Positions 18,896 through 27,917 of a stretch of DNA of 35,176 nucleotides are shown in pieces; the stretch's first letter is position 1, and the number at the start of each line of letters is the position of its first letter. The translations under genes were made by a program, and so were the position numbers. The notes under the pieces are model-generated. The model ran no database searches. It saw only the letters and a list, made by a program, of their open reading frames with translations, and had not been told where the DNA came from. The DNA is taken from contig JAPEVC010000303.1 in NCBI GenBank assembly GCA_027946555.1, forward strand, positions 1-35,176, in the 5' to 3' direction. Source of the stretch: Gnomoniopsis sp. IMI 355080. Its lineage: Eukaryota; Ascomycota; Sordariomycetes; Diaporthales; Gnomoniaceae.

Positions 18896-21800
18896 TCACT
18901 TCAATTTCCACTGCCTCGTCCAGTTTCCCATCCAAGCCGGCTGCACCGATGATAGGCCGGCCAGGCTCGGCGATGAGCGAGCAGTACGCTTCGTGTCCAA
19001 CTTAGGAGCGGAGCCATTACTCGAATTTGCAAAAAATCTCCATAAGCTTCAAAGCAGGGTTCACAGTTATATCCGCCGTTTTGGACACCGAGTCTCTCGG
19101 TGCTTCGAGCCAGGCCTCTGGTGCTACAACCTCCACATTGCAAGTTCCGCTGAGAGCTGCAAGGACGACTGGGACTAATTCTGCCCACGCTGTCGCTTTG
19201 GGATTGACTGTGTGATGAACAACTCCTCCGGGCGGTTGCGTCGCCTCGACTGCATTATGAGAAGCCAACGCAAGCTCGACGACAGTGCTGCCGAGAACAT
19301 CGGCCGGAATCCAATCCACTCGCTCAAATTTGCCCAGTGATCTAGGTAGCTTTCCCAGATACTTGGAGCTTGCAATCAGACTAGGAAGCCATTCATGCTT
19401 GGGCCATATACCGACAGCCATTCGTTAGACCGGCGATCTGTCCCACCCAGCAGACAGCCGTTGGTACGGCTGCGACTTTTGCGGCAGCATCTAATATGCG
19501 TTCCGAGACGAACTTGCTTTGACCATACGGAGTATCATACGCGACGCGCCAGTCCTCAACGATGTCCTCAGGGACCTTTTCCCTGTCGGGGTAGACGGTG
19601 TGGTACTTGGCTACCGAGCTCGAGCTAGACAATAAGAAGACTCGTGCGCCGAAGAGGGAATGCGTCGAGTAGTCTACCAGCTTCCGTGTCGAGATGACAC
19701 ACGGTATGAAGGATTCCAAGGGCGCGGTGAAATTCAGTAGCCAAGCTGCATCAATGACAACGCTGACGCTATCAAGCAGTATCTTATAATCTTTGGCCGT
19801 CATGCCAAAGTGATCCTTTGACAAGTCGCCTTCAATACAGCTGACCTTGCTCGGCACCGCACCAAGACCTTTGGCAGCCTGTACCTTTTGTACACGTTCG
19901 TGACTTCCAAGCCCACGATTAAGGCACAAGATTTGAGTGACACTTCTGTTTCTGACCAGAAGATCAAGTATGTATGAACCAAGTGACCCAGTTGACCCAG
20001 TAAGGAGAACAATGAGCTCTTCCGGTCGCCCTTGAGAAGGTCTGACAGTAACAGAGAGTTGAATATGATTCGAAGAGATTGAGCATCTTCTCCACTCCAG
20101 TTTTTCCACTCGTTCCTGTGTAAACGTTCCCTTTGCGCAGTGCAACGGCAGCGTTGGCGATTGCGGCAAGACTAGGCCCAGCATAGACAAGACGTGGACT
20201 CATGGACGGTGGCTTGCCTAAGGAAGCCGAGTACTTGTTGATGTTCTTAGTGATATTTGTGACCTGGAGGGAGTCGAACCCAAAATCGAACAAATTGGCA
20301 TATGGGGCAACTTCGTCGAGGTTGGTATCGGTGGCATTGCTGATGATGATCTTCACGGCGTCCGAGGCGCCTACAGTCTCTTCTATGGTTTTGATTTCAG
20401 CCGGCAACTCAGTCGTGCTGGACGGGTAGAGGTTGTCAAGATCAGCTTTGTAGATATGGACCGTTGCTTGACGTTGGAGTGTGCCCTTCCCAGCCCTAAG
20501 CATCGGTCTGTCGGCAGTCGTGAAAAGGACCATATCACGCTGGATGTGGCCATGAGATGGACTCTGCTCGCTGGCTTTCTCGATAAATGGCCAGATCTCT
20601 TCAGGGGCCCTTCTCTCTCTGCATTGTCTGCTGATGGCTCCGCGGTCTCCACCAAAAGGCTCGACTGGAAGTGTCCCGTGCCGCAGATAACGGCACCCTT
20701 TACAGCTGAGTGGACTTGGATGATATCTTCCATGTCGAGAGGATTTCCAATTATATTGCGCTGAGTTATTGATACATTTCATAGGCCACTCTTGTAGATG
20801 AGGAAAGGTCCCAAAAACTCCTTGGTAGGGCTCCAGGTCGGGTCTTCGGACAATCACCTGCTCATATAGATTTTCTGAAACTTGGCGGTACTCGGCACCA
20901 TAGACAGGACCGATGCGAATGTAGGCCCAGTCTTCACTGTCAATGACTTCGAGTGGTATTAGACCGGCCTCTGTACTGCCCAGGATATTTGCCAGTCCAG
21001 TCCAGGAACTGATCGTATTACCTACCTCTCTCGGCAGGGGACCACCACCCTGAACCTCGCATTAGCGGGCATCGCCAGCCGAGACAGCCTTGATACACGG
21101 ATGAAAGTGTAGACTGATAGAATACGTGTACGGTGAAATAAAGAACTCACAGTTGTGATGCGGTCGAGCCGAGATAGGCCTTCGATGTAGATAGAATCTT
21201 TAGCCACGTCTGGTAGTGAGCTCGGAGGTATCAGGCTTTCTTCGAGATTTCCATGGTCATTTATCTCTTATATCACCCCTGGTGACGGTAGGATCGGCCC
21301 CAGGACGACTGTAAAGTCCGCAAATATCGAGAATAGTAAAAGTATGAAGAGTCCACCGCAATGGAACAAGAGAAATCCGAGATATGTGCGACTGCCTACT
21401 GGAAACCGTGGAAAAGTTTGAGGCAAACCTAGCGATGGGAGAGCAGTGTAAGCGTCCACCGGCGAGTAAGTTGCGCGGGGCTGAACAATAGGCTTGGGCA
21501 TGCCAGTCGAACCAGACGTATGCAAAACCACCCACGGCTCTAGTCTGGCCTCTTCGTAGGTTTTGTGGCACGGGTAGGCCTCCGATGCCTCATCACACAG
21601 CCACTGTATAGCACCCGGGAGGTCTACCCTGCGCATACCCGTAGTCTCGAGTATCTTCCCAATGATAGGCAGCGGGAAGCCTGCTGGTACAAGCATTGTG
21701 CCGCAGCCCGTCCCCTTTACGAGATGGACATGTGCCTCCAATGTATTTCTCGGAGAATTTAGCAGTAGCTTGTACCCGACCTTGATAGATGCCAATATCT

Positions 21801-22113
21801 GGACATCTATTAGCATCATTGAGTCTGACGGTTTGGGCAAATCCTTCTAGAATGGCATAGACAAGATCTTGTGGTTCTATGTATAGGACAGTGGGGAAAC
21901 TTGCGCCTGGTCCGAGTCGTTTATGCAGATGCCACGCACACCGATCCACGGCCTGCGAAAATTAAACAGCGCTTATATTTAGGAAGCCATCTTGAGAGCG
22001 CCTCGTCTTGGGTATCGAGTATAACACGCAAGAGGGGTCGCTGCGTGCGACATCATCCACCACAGACGGAAGCAGACGCCGACCCAGATCTCGGGCGGGG
22101 CAGGTATCGACAT
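18896..22113 (-). pseudogene. Decayed NRPS-like carboxylate reductase (A-T-R) gene
   Basis: Family enzymes activate a carboxylic acid with ATP, load it on a carrier domain and release it as an aldehyde. All three domains can be read on the minus strand, but in changing frames. The adenylation domain shows GRRLLPSVVDDVARSDPS, the A3 motif LHTSGSTGMPKP near 21520, and LGSTEAGLIPLE. The carrier site is FDFGFDSLQ (about 20270). The NADPH reductase has LLTGSTGSLGSYI (about 19990) and the catalytic-type YGQSK (about 19520), ending at the stop 18896-18898. An intact-looking intron lies at 21050-21150. Lesions are a frame change near 22080; TAA stops at 21962-21964 and 21268-21270; a disturbed 55-nt segment 21793-21847; about 30 missing codons near 20734-20780, removing A8-A10 motifs; and frame changes near 20601-20620, 20055-20070, 19410-19430 and in the A6 run 19031-19036. 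Other genes here are intact, so sequencing error is unlikely. Confidence 0.88.
21050..21150 (-). other. Intron-like segment retained in the NRPS-like pseudogene
   Basis: On the minus strand it starts GTGAGT, has GCTAATGC as a branch-like motif and ends TTCAG. Removing its 101 bp joins SRLDRITT to GGGPLPREVG in frame, which fits the adenylation domain. Confidence 0.75.
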
Positions 22114-22860
22114 TGTGGTCCAAATGTATTTCGTTGGTGTGCCTAGGCGGCAGAACGATGGGGGGAGTAAGATGAACACGACTTGACCGACAGGGTGTGT
22201 TTTCGGGTTGGTGGTAGGCCAGAGAGACCTTGAGCTTGCCAAGCCAGAGAATAAATGAACCTCGCGATAGCTTTCGAAGCCGTGAGCAAATACGTAATAC
22301 CAATGCGAAATTGTGCACGGAATTGTTCACGTTGCTTTAAATTTGCATTGGATATTGGTGGTCCGTGGATGTCAGTGGCGCCAACGGTCACCACCAACGC
22401 CCTCGTCCGCCAGCACACTTACTTAACTACCTAGGTAGCTAGGTAGGTAATCAAGGGTTGCGGCGGGAAGAGCTGAACGGGCATCACAACACCCCATGGT
22501 CCTTCTTACCCACGTCGGAGGATTTTATTGACCTTGGTATACGTTGTCATGCGACGAGCACAGTCAGCCTCGTGCGCGGCGAGCTGGCCTCTGAGGTCGT
22601 CATTATTCAATGAGGTTAGCACACGACGACGAAGGACCAGCATAAAACAAGCAAGGGCTATTGATTCATCCGAAGCATCTGAGCCAAGGTGGTAGGTACC
22701 TGGGTAGTGTTGGTCCCTGCCGGGTGCGGTGCATACACAACTCTGCTCCCTCATGCATAATTCAACCAGGGTTCTCATCACCGACCGCAATTCATGAGGA
22801 CAACGCCTAGAGCATAAAAATCATGAACCATCCCAAAGAAACAGGAAAAGAAAATAAGGC
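22114..22860. other. No supported gene between the NRPS-like relic and the tRNA
   Basis: The promoter of the former NRPS-like gene should lie here. A TACCTAGGTA palindrome at 22428-22437 is extended by further TAGGTAGGTA. Short open frames (for example minus 22506-22790) have no recognisable content. Confidence 0.5.
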
Positions 22861-22868
22861 AAAAAAAA
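22861..22868 (-). terminator. Likely RNA polymerase III terminator (T8)
   Basis: On the minus strand a run of eight T begins 20 nt past the tRNA-Lys 3' end, the expected Pol III stop signal. Confidence 0.7.
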
Positions 22869-22907
22869 GATCCAATGACGGGAATTGAGCCCGACGTGGG
22901 GGTCGAA

Positions 22908-22963
22908 CTATATCGAATGTCAGTGCAAGATTCGAATGTGTGACCCGAAGCATGTAAACGTAC
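22908..22963 (-). other. 56-nt spliceosomal-intron-like insert in the T arm of tRNA-Lys
   Basis: Read on the minus strand it starts GTACGT, contains GCACTGACATT (a CTGAC branch-point-like motif) and ends TCGATATAG. The distance from the putative branch A to the end is 12 nt. Its length equals that of HSBP1-like intron 2 in this window (56 bp), and GTACGT is also the donor of the dehydrogenase intron and of the third dcr2 intron. The octamer ACATTCGA occurs twice inside it. Confidence 0.75.
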
Positions 22964-22979
22964 CCCACAACCTTGAGAT

Positions 22980-22999
22980 TTCAGAAATCGTGAGATTAC
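22980..22999 (-). other. Canonical 20-nt tRNA intron after position 37
   Basis: It lies one nucleotide 3' of the anticodon, between the two A residues of the loop CTCTTAA, the standard place for eukaryotic nuclear tRNA introns removed by the SEN endonuclease. Confidence 0.85.
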
Positions 23000-23036
23000 T
23001 AAGAGTCTCACGCTCTACCGATTGAGCTAGCCGGGC

Positions 23037-23748
23037 GTCACGAGGACGCCAACTTGAATTTCGCTCAGAAATTTCATACTATATACTATGAGAATTACAG
23101 CTATTTGCGTTCAGACTAGACTACACGATCCTCTGGACGAGCTAGATCTTTAATTCTTCCCAATGTACTGCTGTACTGAACTTATCTTGAAGTAACTCCA
23201 GAATTCTGGCAAAAAAGCTCTGTCGGACTTCGTGAGCTATATAATCAGCTTACCTAGGTATGCAGTATACTATAAAGTAGCAAGATTCTAGGCTCTCCTT
23301 CCATAGACTAAACTAGTCTGGTGGTGTTATCAATAGAAAGCAGGTCTGGTGTCCCACCCGATTTCTATGTCATCTCCAATGGCCCTCAGCCAGGCCGAAA
23401 TAATCTTGCCACCAGGCTACTATACATACCTAGGTAGCTTCAACCGTGGACAGCCATGTGCCAAAAGCATAAAGAGCCACACTCTGACTCGGGCTCCATA
23501 TAGTCATAAAATGTCATGGATTCCTTCCATGTTCTAATGATAGAGATGGTCTGGCTACATTTGGTTTGCCTGGATTACCATTCTTCTCGCTAACTACCTA
23601 GGTAGGTGGGACTTGTTACTTGCCATACAAGATTTGGATTACCAAGTAGTCGCATTTAGCAGAATCCTGTTCCTACATTGGACTTTCCGTGTTCGACCTT
23701 CCTTTGGGATTTGAACTGAAGGGAAAGGGTGAATTGTTTCTCTGCTAG
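23037..23748. other. No supported gene; region 5' of the tRNA-Lys gene
   Basis: It contains three TACCTAGGTA palindromes and A+T-rich sequence. No coding content is recognised. Confidence 0.5.
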
Positions 23749-24480
23749 CTAACTCTCGAAACTCATCTTCCCAGCCGTTCTCACAAAAGAGTCCTCAATG
23801 TGTTCGACATGTTCCATCTGTCCTCCAGCCCAAAGCGCAGCGCCTGCGGCCATGTACATTGTCGCATACTTCTTACACCACGCCGCAGTTTCACATGCAA
23901 TTCCCGGTACCCCTAATGGTCACAAATACATCGCCTCTAGTATTCTGGATGGTGCTATGGGCTTGATCAAGCACAACTAGCAGCATTCGACCATGACCGA
24001 GTGGTGGACGTTGCGAAAAGACTAAACATAATCAGCCCATCTTCCAATTTCAGATTGTTCCCAAGCCCATCTCGAACGTAATGGTCTTTGTACTTGGGCC
24101 AGAAGAGACACAAGGTGTATCGCTGCCGTGTTTGGAAGACATTGACTGGCCCGTTATCTTCGCGGACATATATATGAATATCGGTAAACTGCCGACCATT
24201 ATATTGTTCAGCCTTTGAGTGATAAGTCCAGGCATGGTCACCGGTTACTAGATGACCTTGCTCCGCGATGTCACTGTACTGTCCCCTCACGAGCACCAGG
24301 GCTCGTATAACAGCCTAGAATAACATGACCGTTGGACACGTACTCTGATGCGTAGCTAATATGACTTGCTTTTACTCCAGTCATATCGCGTAAAGCGATT
24401 CATTCCACAACTGTTAGACTCTATGTCACCACATCTCCGAAGACATATATATCCCATGATCAATGGCCCGTATACTACAG
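23749..24480 (-). pseudogene. Probable broken protein-coding relic of unknown family
   Basis: Several protein-like pieces follow each other on the minus strand but in different frames. From about 24400 one frame reads MTGVKASHISYASEYVSN and continues to a TGA near 24270. A second frame (24296-23967) reads GHLVTGDHAWTYHSKAEQYN, then FTDIHIYVREDNGPVNVFQT and RYTLCLFWPKYKDHYVRDG. A third (23919-23749) reads PLGVPGIACETAAWCKKYAT and ends at a TAG, 23749-23751. The stops between and upstream of these pieces (for example TGA at 23920-23922) could arise from Trp or Gln codons by C-to-T type changes. I do not recognise the protein. The alternative is chance coding-like sequence. Confidence 0.35.
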
Positions 24481-25368
24481 AAAGAAGATAGCGTATATGG
24501 AAACCCGAGTTATGCTCGTTTTGCGGTTGACTAACGACTTCTTGCCAGTGCCAGACCAGGTTGGGAGATACAATGCTTTTGATCATTTGACTCGTAAGCC
24601 AAGGGCATGCTATGTGTTTTTGAAGGAGGTCAAGAGTCCTGTGCCTCCTTCAAGGTCTCGGTAAGTATTGAGCGGATTGCTACATAAGTATTAGGTCCCT
24701 AGCCTACTTAAGTATTACATCCTAGGTAACCTGGCTTGCGTATGTGATTAGAGATCAAATGCACCAGGTAGCTGATATCTAATAATCAAATATGTGTATG
24801 GCCCTACTGTCTCCCTTGTGGACAGTTTGCCGGACATGGAAGCTGTCGTCGCCCTTGGCGTAGAGCGTTGTTGCGATGAGCGGAATGTTGGTGACCCAAT
24901 CCATTGCAACAGTATCGGATCATCATCATCATCATCATGCATTCAGAATGTATACTTCTCCCATATTACTAAAGATGTGGTAGTGGGCTTGCAAGTACAA
25001 TGAATGGCCTGAGCCTATACTTATACGATGCCTCCTTTGAGTTCATGCGACCGACGGCTGAATCTCGCTTCCGACCAGGAACGAAGCCGGTAGCTTTGTT
25101 CCTCTTGTGGACGGTAGGCGCTGCGTTCCCTGTGTTGTATATTCACGTTTCTGGCAACACAACACCTTGAACGCTTTTCGTACCAAGGAGCACCTGGTTC
25201 GTATGGCTCCCGGGTCTATGTCACTGTCCCGATCTCGGTCGGTGTTTGATAGTGTATGTCTCTTCCAGCCGCTTGCGGGGTTGAAACCCAATCACGAGTA
25301 TTTCCCCTCTTAACAAGTACCCTGCTGTCAAACAAGCTGCCGCATCTCATTGTTGGCCATAACTCAAC
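24481..25368. other. Intergenic region upstream of the short-chain dehydrogenase
   Basis: About 890 bp. It contains an ATC microsatellite at about 24919-24938 and a CCTAGGTA core at 24721. The right end should hold the dehydrogenase promoter. No gene is recognised. Confidence 0.5.
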
Positions 25369-26294
25369 ATGCCCGTCAAAACGGCGTACCTCACTGGTGG
25401 TGCGCATGGAATCGGACGAGCAGTGACCGAGAGGCTCGTGGGCAGAGGCATCCAGGTTGCCATTGCGGATCTCGATCTCGACCAAGCTAAGACAGTGGCA
25501 GCGACCTTGAATGCCCAAAAGAACGCCGAGTTGGTTCTTCCTTACCAGGTCGATGTAAGCAGCTGGGAATCTCAGCAGCAGACATTTAGCAAGGCTGTGG
25601 AGGATCTCGGCCGCATCGACCTTGTATTTCCCATTGCAGGGATTGGAGAGAACAGGAGTTGGATGCCGAATGACACCAACTCGACGGGCTTCACCAAGCC
25701 AAATTTGGCGGTCCTCGATGTGAACCTGAATGGGGTTCTGTTTACCAGCAGTCTTGCTATCCAGCAGATGAGGAAGCAGAAGAGAGACGACCATGGGTTC
25801 CGCGGCAAAAGTACGTCGAACATCATGAACCCGAAAACTGATGTACGGCCAAAGGGGCGCGTGTGTAGTAAGTTCACTGACGCCGAATAGTTCTCGTAAC
25901 CGCCTCCATTTGCGGCTTTTACTGCGCATCTACCATACCTGTGTATACTGCCTCCAAGCATGGGGTGGTTGGGTTCGTTCGAAGTTACGGCAAATACCTC
26001 CCGGAAGAGGGCATCACCCTCAATGCGGTTTGTCCGAATGTCGTTCGCACGGGGATTGATGACACCTTGTTCTATGACATGTTAGACCATGAAGGCTTAT
26101 TGACGGATATCCAAGACGTTGTCAATGCTTTCGAGAGCTTCGTGGACAATGACATGTCTGGCGAATGTGCGGAAGTAGGGCCCAACGGAGGCTTCGTCAT
26201 CAAAGCACCGGCCGGATACCTTGACCGAGAGAGCGAGGAGGTCGTAAATTACATTGCTAAAGGGCATCGACATCTTCACGAAGCAAAGGAATAA
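25369..26294 (+). CDS. Short-chain dehydrogenase/reductase, classical type (281 aa)
   Basis: The enzyme oxidises or reduces an alcohol/carbonyl pair with a nicotinamide cofactor. The exons are 25369-25810 and 25891-26294, with an 80-bp intron (GTACGT, CTGAC branch motif, GAATAG). The Rossmann motif is TGGAHGIG at residues 9-16. An acidic residue ends strand 2 (VAIADLDLDQA), which favours NAD over NADP. The usual NNAG is replaced by PIAG near residue 89. The catalytic set is N of LDVNLNG (about 120), S153, Y166 and K170 (YTASK), all present. The C-terminal tail is longer than in minimal family members and polar. It resembles the fungal 15-hydroxyprostaglandin-dehydrogenase-like group; the substrate is unknown. 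It lies beside decayed metabolic relics but is itself intact. Confidence 0.9.
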
Positions 26295-26598
26295 TGTGAC
26301 TCGTGGCCATACCTAGGGCTTACGACATGACAAGTGAGCGAGACAGCTAACTATGAGGCAATTTGAATCTAAGTTGCTGGTCCTTGGTTGAGCACATGTT
26401 CGAGGTATCTCTCATTTGAAACAGTGTGCTAGCTTCGTTAAGTGACCCGTTAGACTGACATAGTCGTTCTCCTGTCCATGTGGTTGTTCGAAAGGCACCG
26501 CACCTGCAGATGGGTGTTCGGGACAGTGCACTTGGTTTGATTCCACTGCTCCCAAAGTCCAGGTCTCGCTTGCCCTTCTCACCAAGCCATCGACCCTC
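26295..26598. other. Convergent 3' region between the dehydrogenase and the DUF1304 gene
   Basis: These 304 bp lie between two converging stops. No feature is recognised. Confidence 0.55.
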
Positions 26599-26967
26599 TC
26601 ACCACCCCAGCACCGTGCAGACCGCCGCCAGCAGAGCCGGGGCCGTCTGGATGCCCATTATACGTCTACTCGACGTCACACCTCCTACGAGCCCAGCAAC
26701 GCCCACACATCCTAGAAAGAACAGCTTGATCTCCTTCGCAAAATCCGGGACGGGGTGCAACAATCCCCAGACAAGCCCCGCAGCTAGGAATCCGTTGTAC
26801 ACTCCTTGATTGGCGGCGAGAGTGCGGGTTTGCATCGCAAATTCGGGAGTGAGCTTGAAGGCAGCTCTTCCACGTGGCGTCGTCCAGAGGAACGACTCGA
26901 GAATGAAGATGTAGCCGTGTAATCCGGCCACGAGGCCGGTTGAAAGGTTAGAGAAGAAAGCCATCAT
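26599..26967 (-). CDS. DUF1304 family small membrane protein (122 aa)
   Basis: This is a single-exon gene. The protein has four hydrophobic segments, at about residues 8-26, 52-70, 80-98 and 105-120. The conserved family pattern is seen in HGYIFILESFLWTTPRG near the first segment (an invariant-looking Glu inside the membrane stretch), then ANQGVYNGFLAAGL. Length matches the family (about 120 aa). The function of the family is not known. Two adjacent Met codons open the frame; the second (MAFFSN) is equally possible. Confidence 0.85.
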   Translation of the reverse strand: MMAFFSNLSTGLVAGLHGYIFILESFLWTTPRGRAAFKLTPEFAMQTRTLAANQGVYNGFLAAGLVWGLLHPVPDFAKEIKLFFLGCVGVAGLVGGVTSSRRIMGIQTAPALLAAVCTVLGW

Positions 26968-27917
26968 TCACTTGGATGGTGTTCAACAGATGAAAGATTC
27001 GAGAGGATAGTGAAAGGGAATGGGGTTGAATTAAAGAGCGTCTCTTGTGGAATATGGGTTGGGCGATGGGGGGGGGGGAGTGCAGGCGAGCGCGGATTGT
27101 AGTCGAAAGGCCTGCCGTGTTGCTGTTGGGGGCCTTTATGAAGGCTTTGAAGGCTTCAAGAGGCCAAGCGAAATGGAGGATCTGACTCGCATCCTTGCGT
27201 AACCTCGGTAGGTTTTCACATTGGAATCAAGGGCAGCCTTCGAGAACGTAAAATTCCTAGGTTCATACAGTACGAACCCGCTTGCGCTGCAAAAATAGAA
27301 AGTTCTCGTTTAAAAAAATAAACGCTGCTTGATGTGCCAAGAGCCCAGTGAAGCACGTCCCTTGGTTGCACAAAGCAGTACAAAACTTGGTGTGTGCATC
27401 GCCTCCAATCCGGGACAAGTGCCTAATGATATTTTCGTGGCAATGGTAAATAATCAGCCCCCCCCCCCACCGTTCCTCCCTTCCATCTACCACTGTGCCA
27501 AATTTCTTGACTCACTTTCAAAGACTCCCTACATGTCCATGGCCAGGCGCCCTTCGCTGTGTCTGCATGACGTCTGGCCGTTCGTCGAGGTGTCTGTCCG
27601 AACTCTCTCGCCCGGTGGGATCGGAAGAGGCGCCCCGCCGCCCATGGCATATGCCTGAGCTACCAGATAGTGTATAGGGGCGGTACTAGGATAATCAAAA
27701 GCCAACAAATTCAGACCCCGTTGCGCCACGGAACGCCGCCCGCGCCCTGATTGACGCACAATAAGATGGAAGACGGCACGCTTCCCATAGCCAAAGTGGG
27801 CGGTAGCCGCGAGTGCTCCAAAGTTGCGAGTGCTCCAAAGCAAGTGAGGTATGTAGCTAGAACTTCCCCATCTCTTTCTCAGATCTTGTGTCCTCCATAT
27901 CGGACCATGATTGTTCT
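26968..27917. other. Intergenic stretch, promoter of the DUF1304 gene and 3' region of dcr2
   Basis: About 950 bp with homopolymer runs (G at about 27068-27078 and C at 27458-27468). Open frames here do not resemble known proteins. Confidence 0.5.

Larger units (their letters stand above)
22888..23036 (-). tRNA. tRNA-Lys(CTT) with a canonical intron and a second, T-arm insert
   Basis: The minus strand gives a complete cloverleaf of 73 nt once two inserts are removed. The acceptor stem is GCCCGGC with GTCGGGC (one G-U pair) and discriminator T at 22888. The D arm is GCTC/GAGC with an A-box-like TAGCTCAATCGG. The anticodon stem is TGAGA/TCTCA with loop CTCTTAA, the anticodon CTT being at 23003-23001. 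The T stem is GTGGG/CCCAC with loop TTCGACC. A normal intron of 20 nt follows position 37 (22999-22980). A second insert of 56 nt (22963-22908) sits between T-stem and T-loop and has GT-AG ends. Because the insert ends in G, the B box on its 3' side still reads AGTTCGACC, so internal promoter function might persist. Whether a mature tRNA is made is unknown; it may be a tRNA pseudogene. Confidence 0.85.
22428..23604. repeat. Cluster of the 10-bp palindrome TACCTAGGTA
   Basis: Exact copies lie at 22428-22437, 23251-23260, 23427-23436 and 23595-23604. Three more lie at 5782-5791, 9194-9203 and 34434-34443. Shorter CCTAGGTA cores occur at 24721, 30259 and 33071. None of the seven exact copies is inside a gene called here. 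About 0.03 exact copies would be expected by chance at equal base use. Confidence 0.85.

Noticed and set aside
19964..20857. Several separate short genes in the reductase region
   Set aside because: The overlapping frames each carry a piece of one A-T-R protein in the right order, so they are parts of one pseudogene.
21940..21965. The TAA at 21962-21964 as part of an intron (a CAG acceptor follows)
   Set aside because: The codons on both sides align without gap to the family pattern DGFxxxSxxxFxxAVDxxAW in one frame, so a premature stop fits better than an intron.
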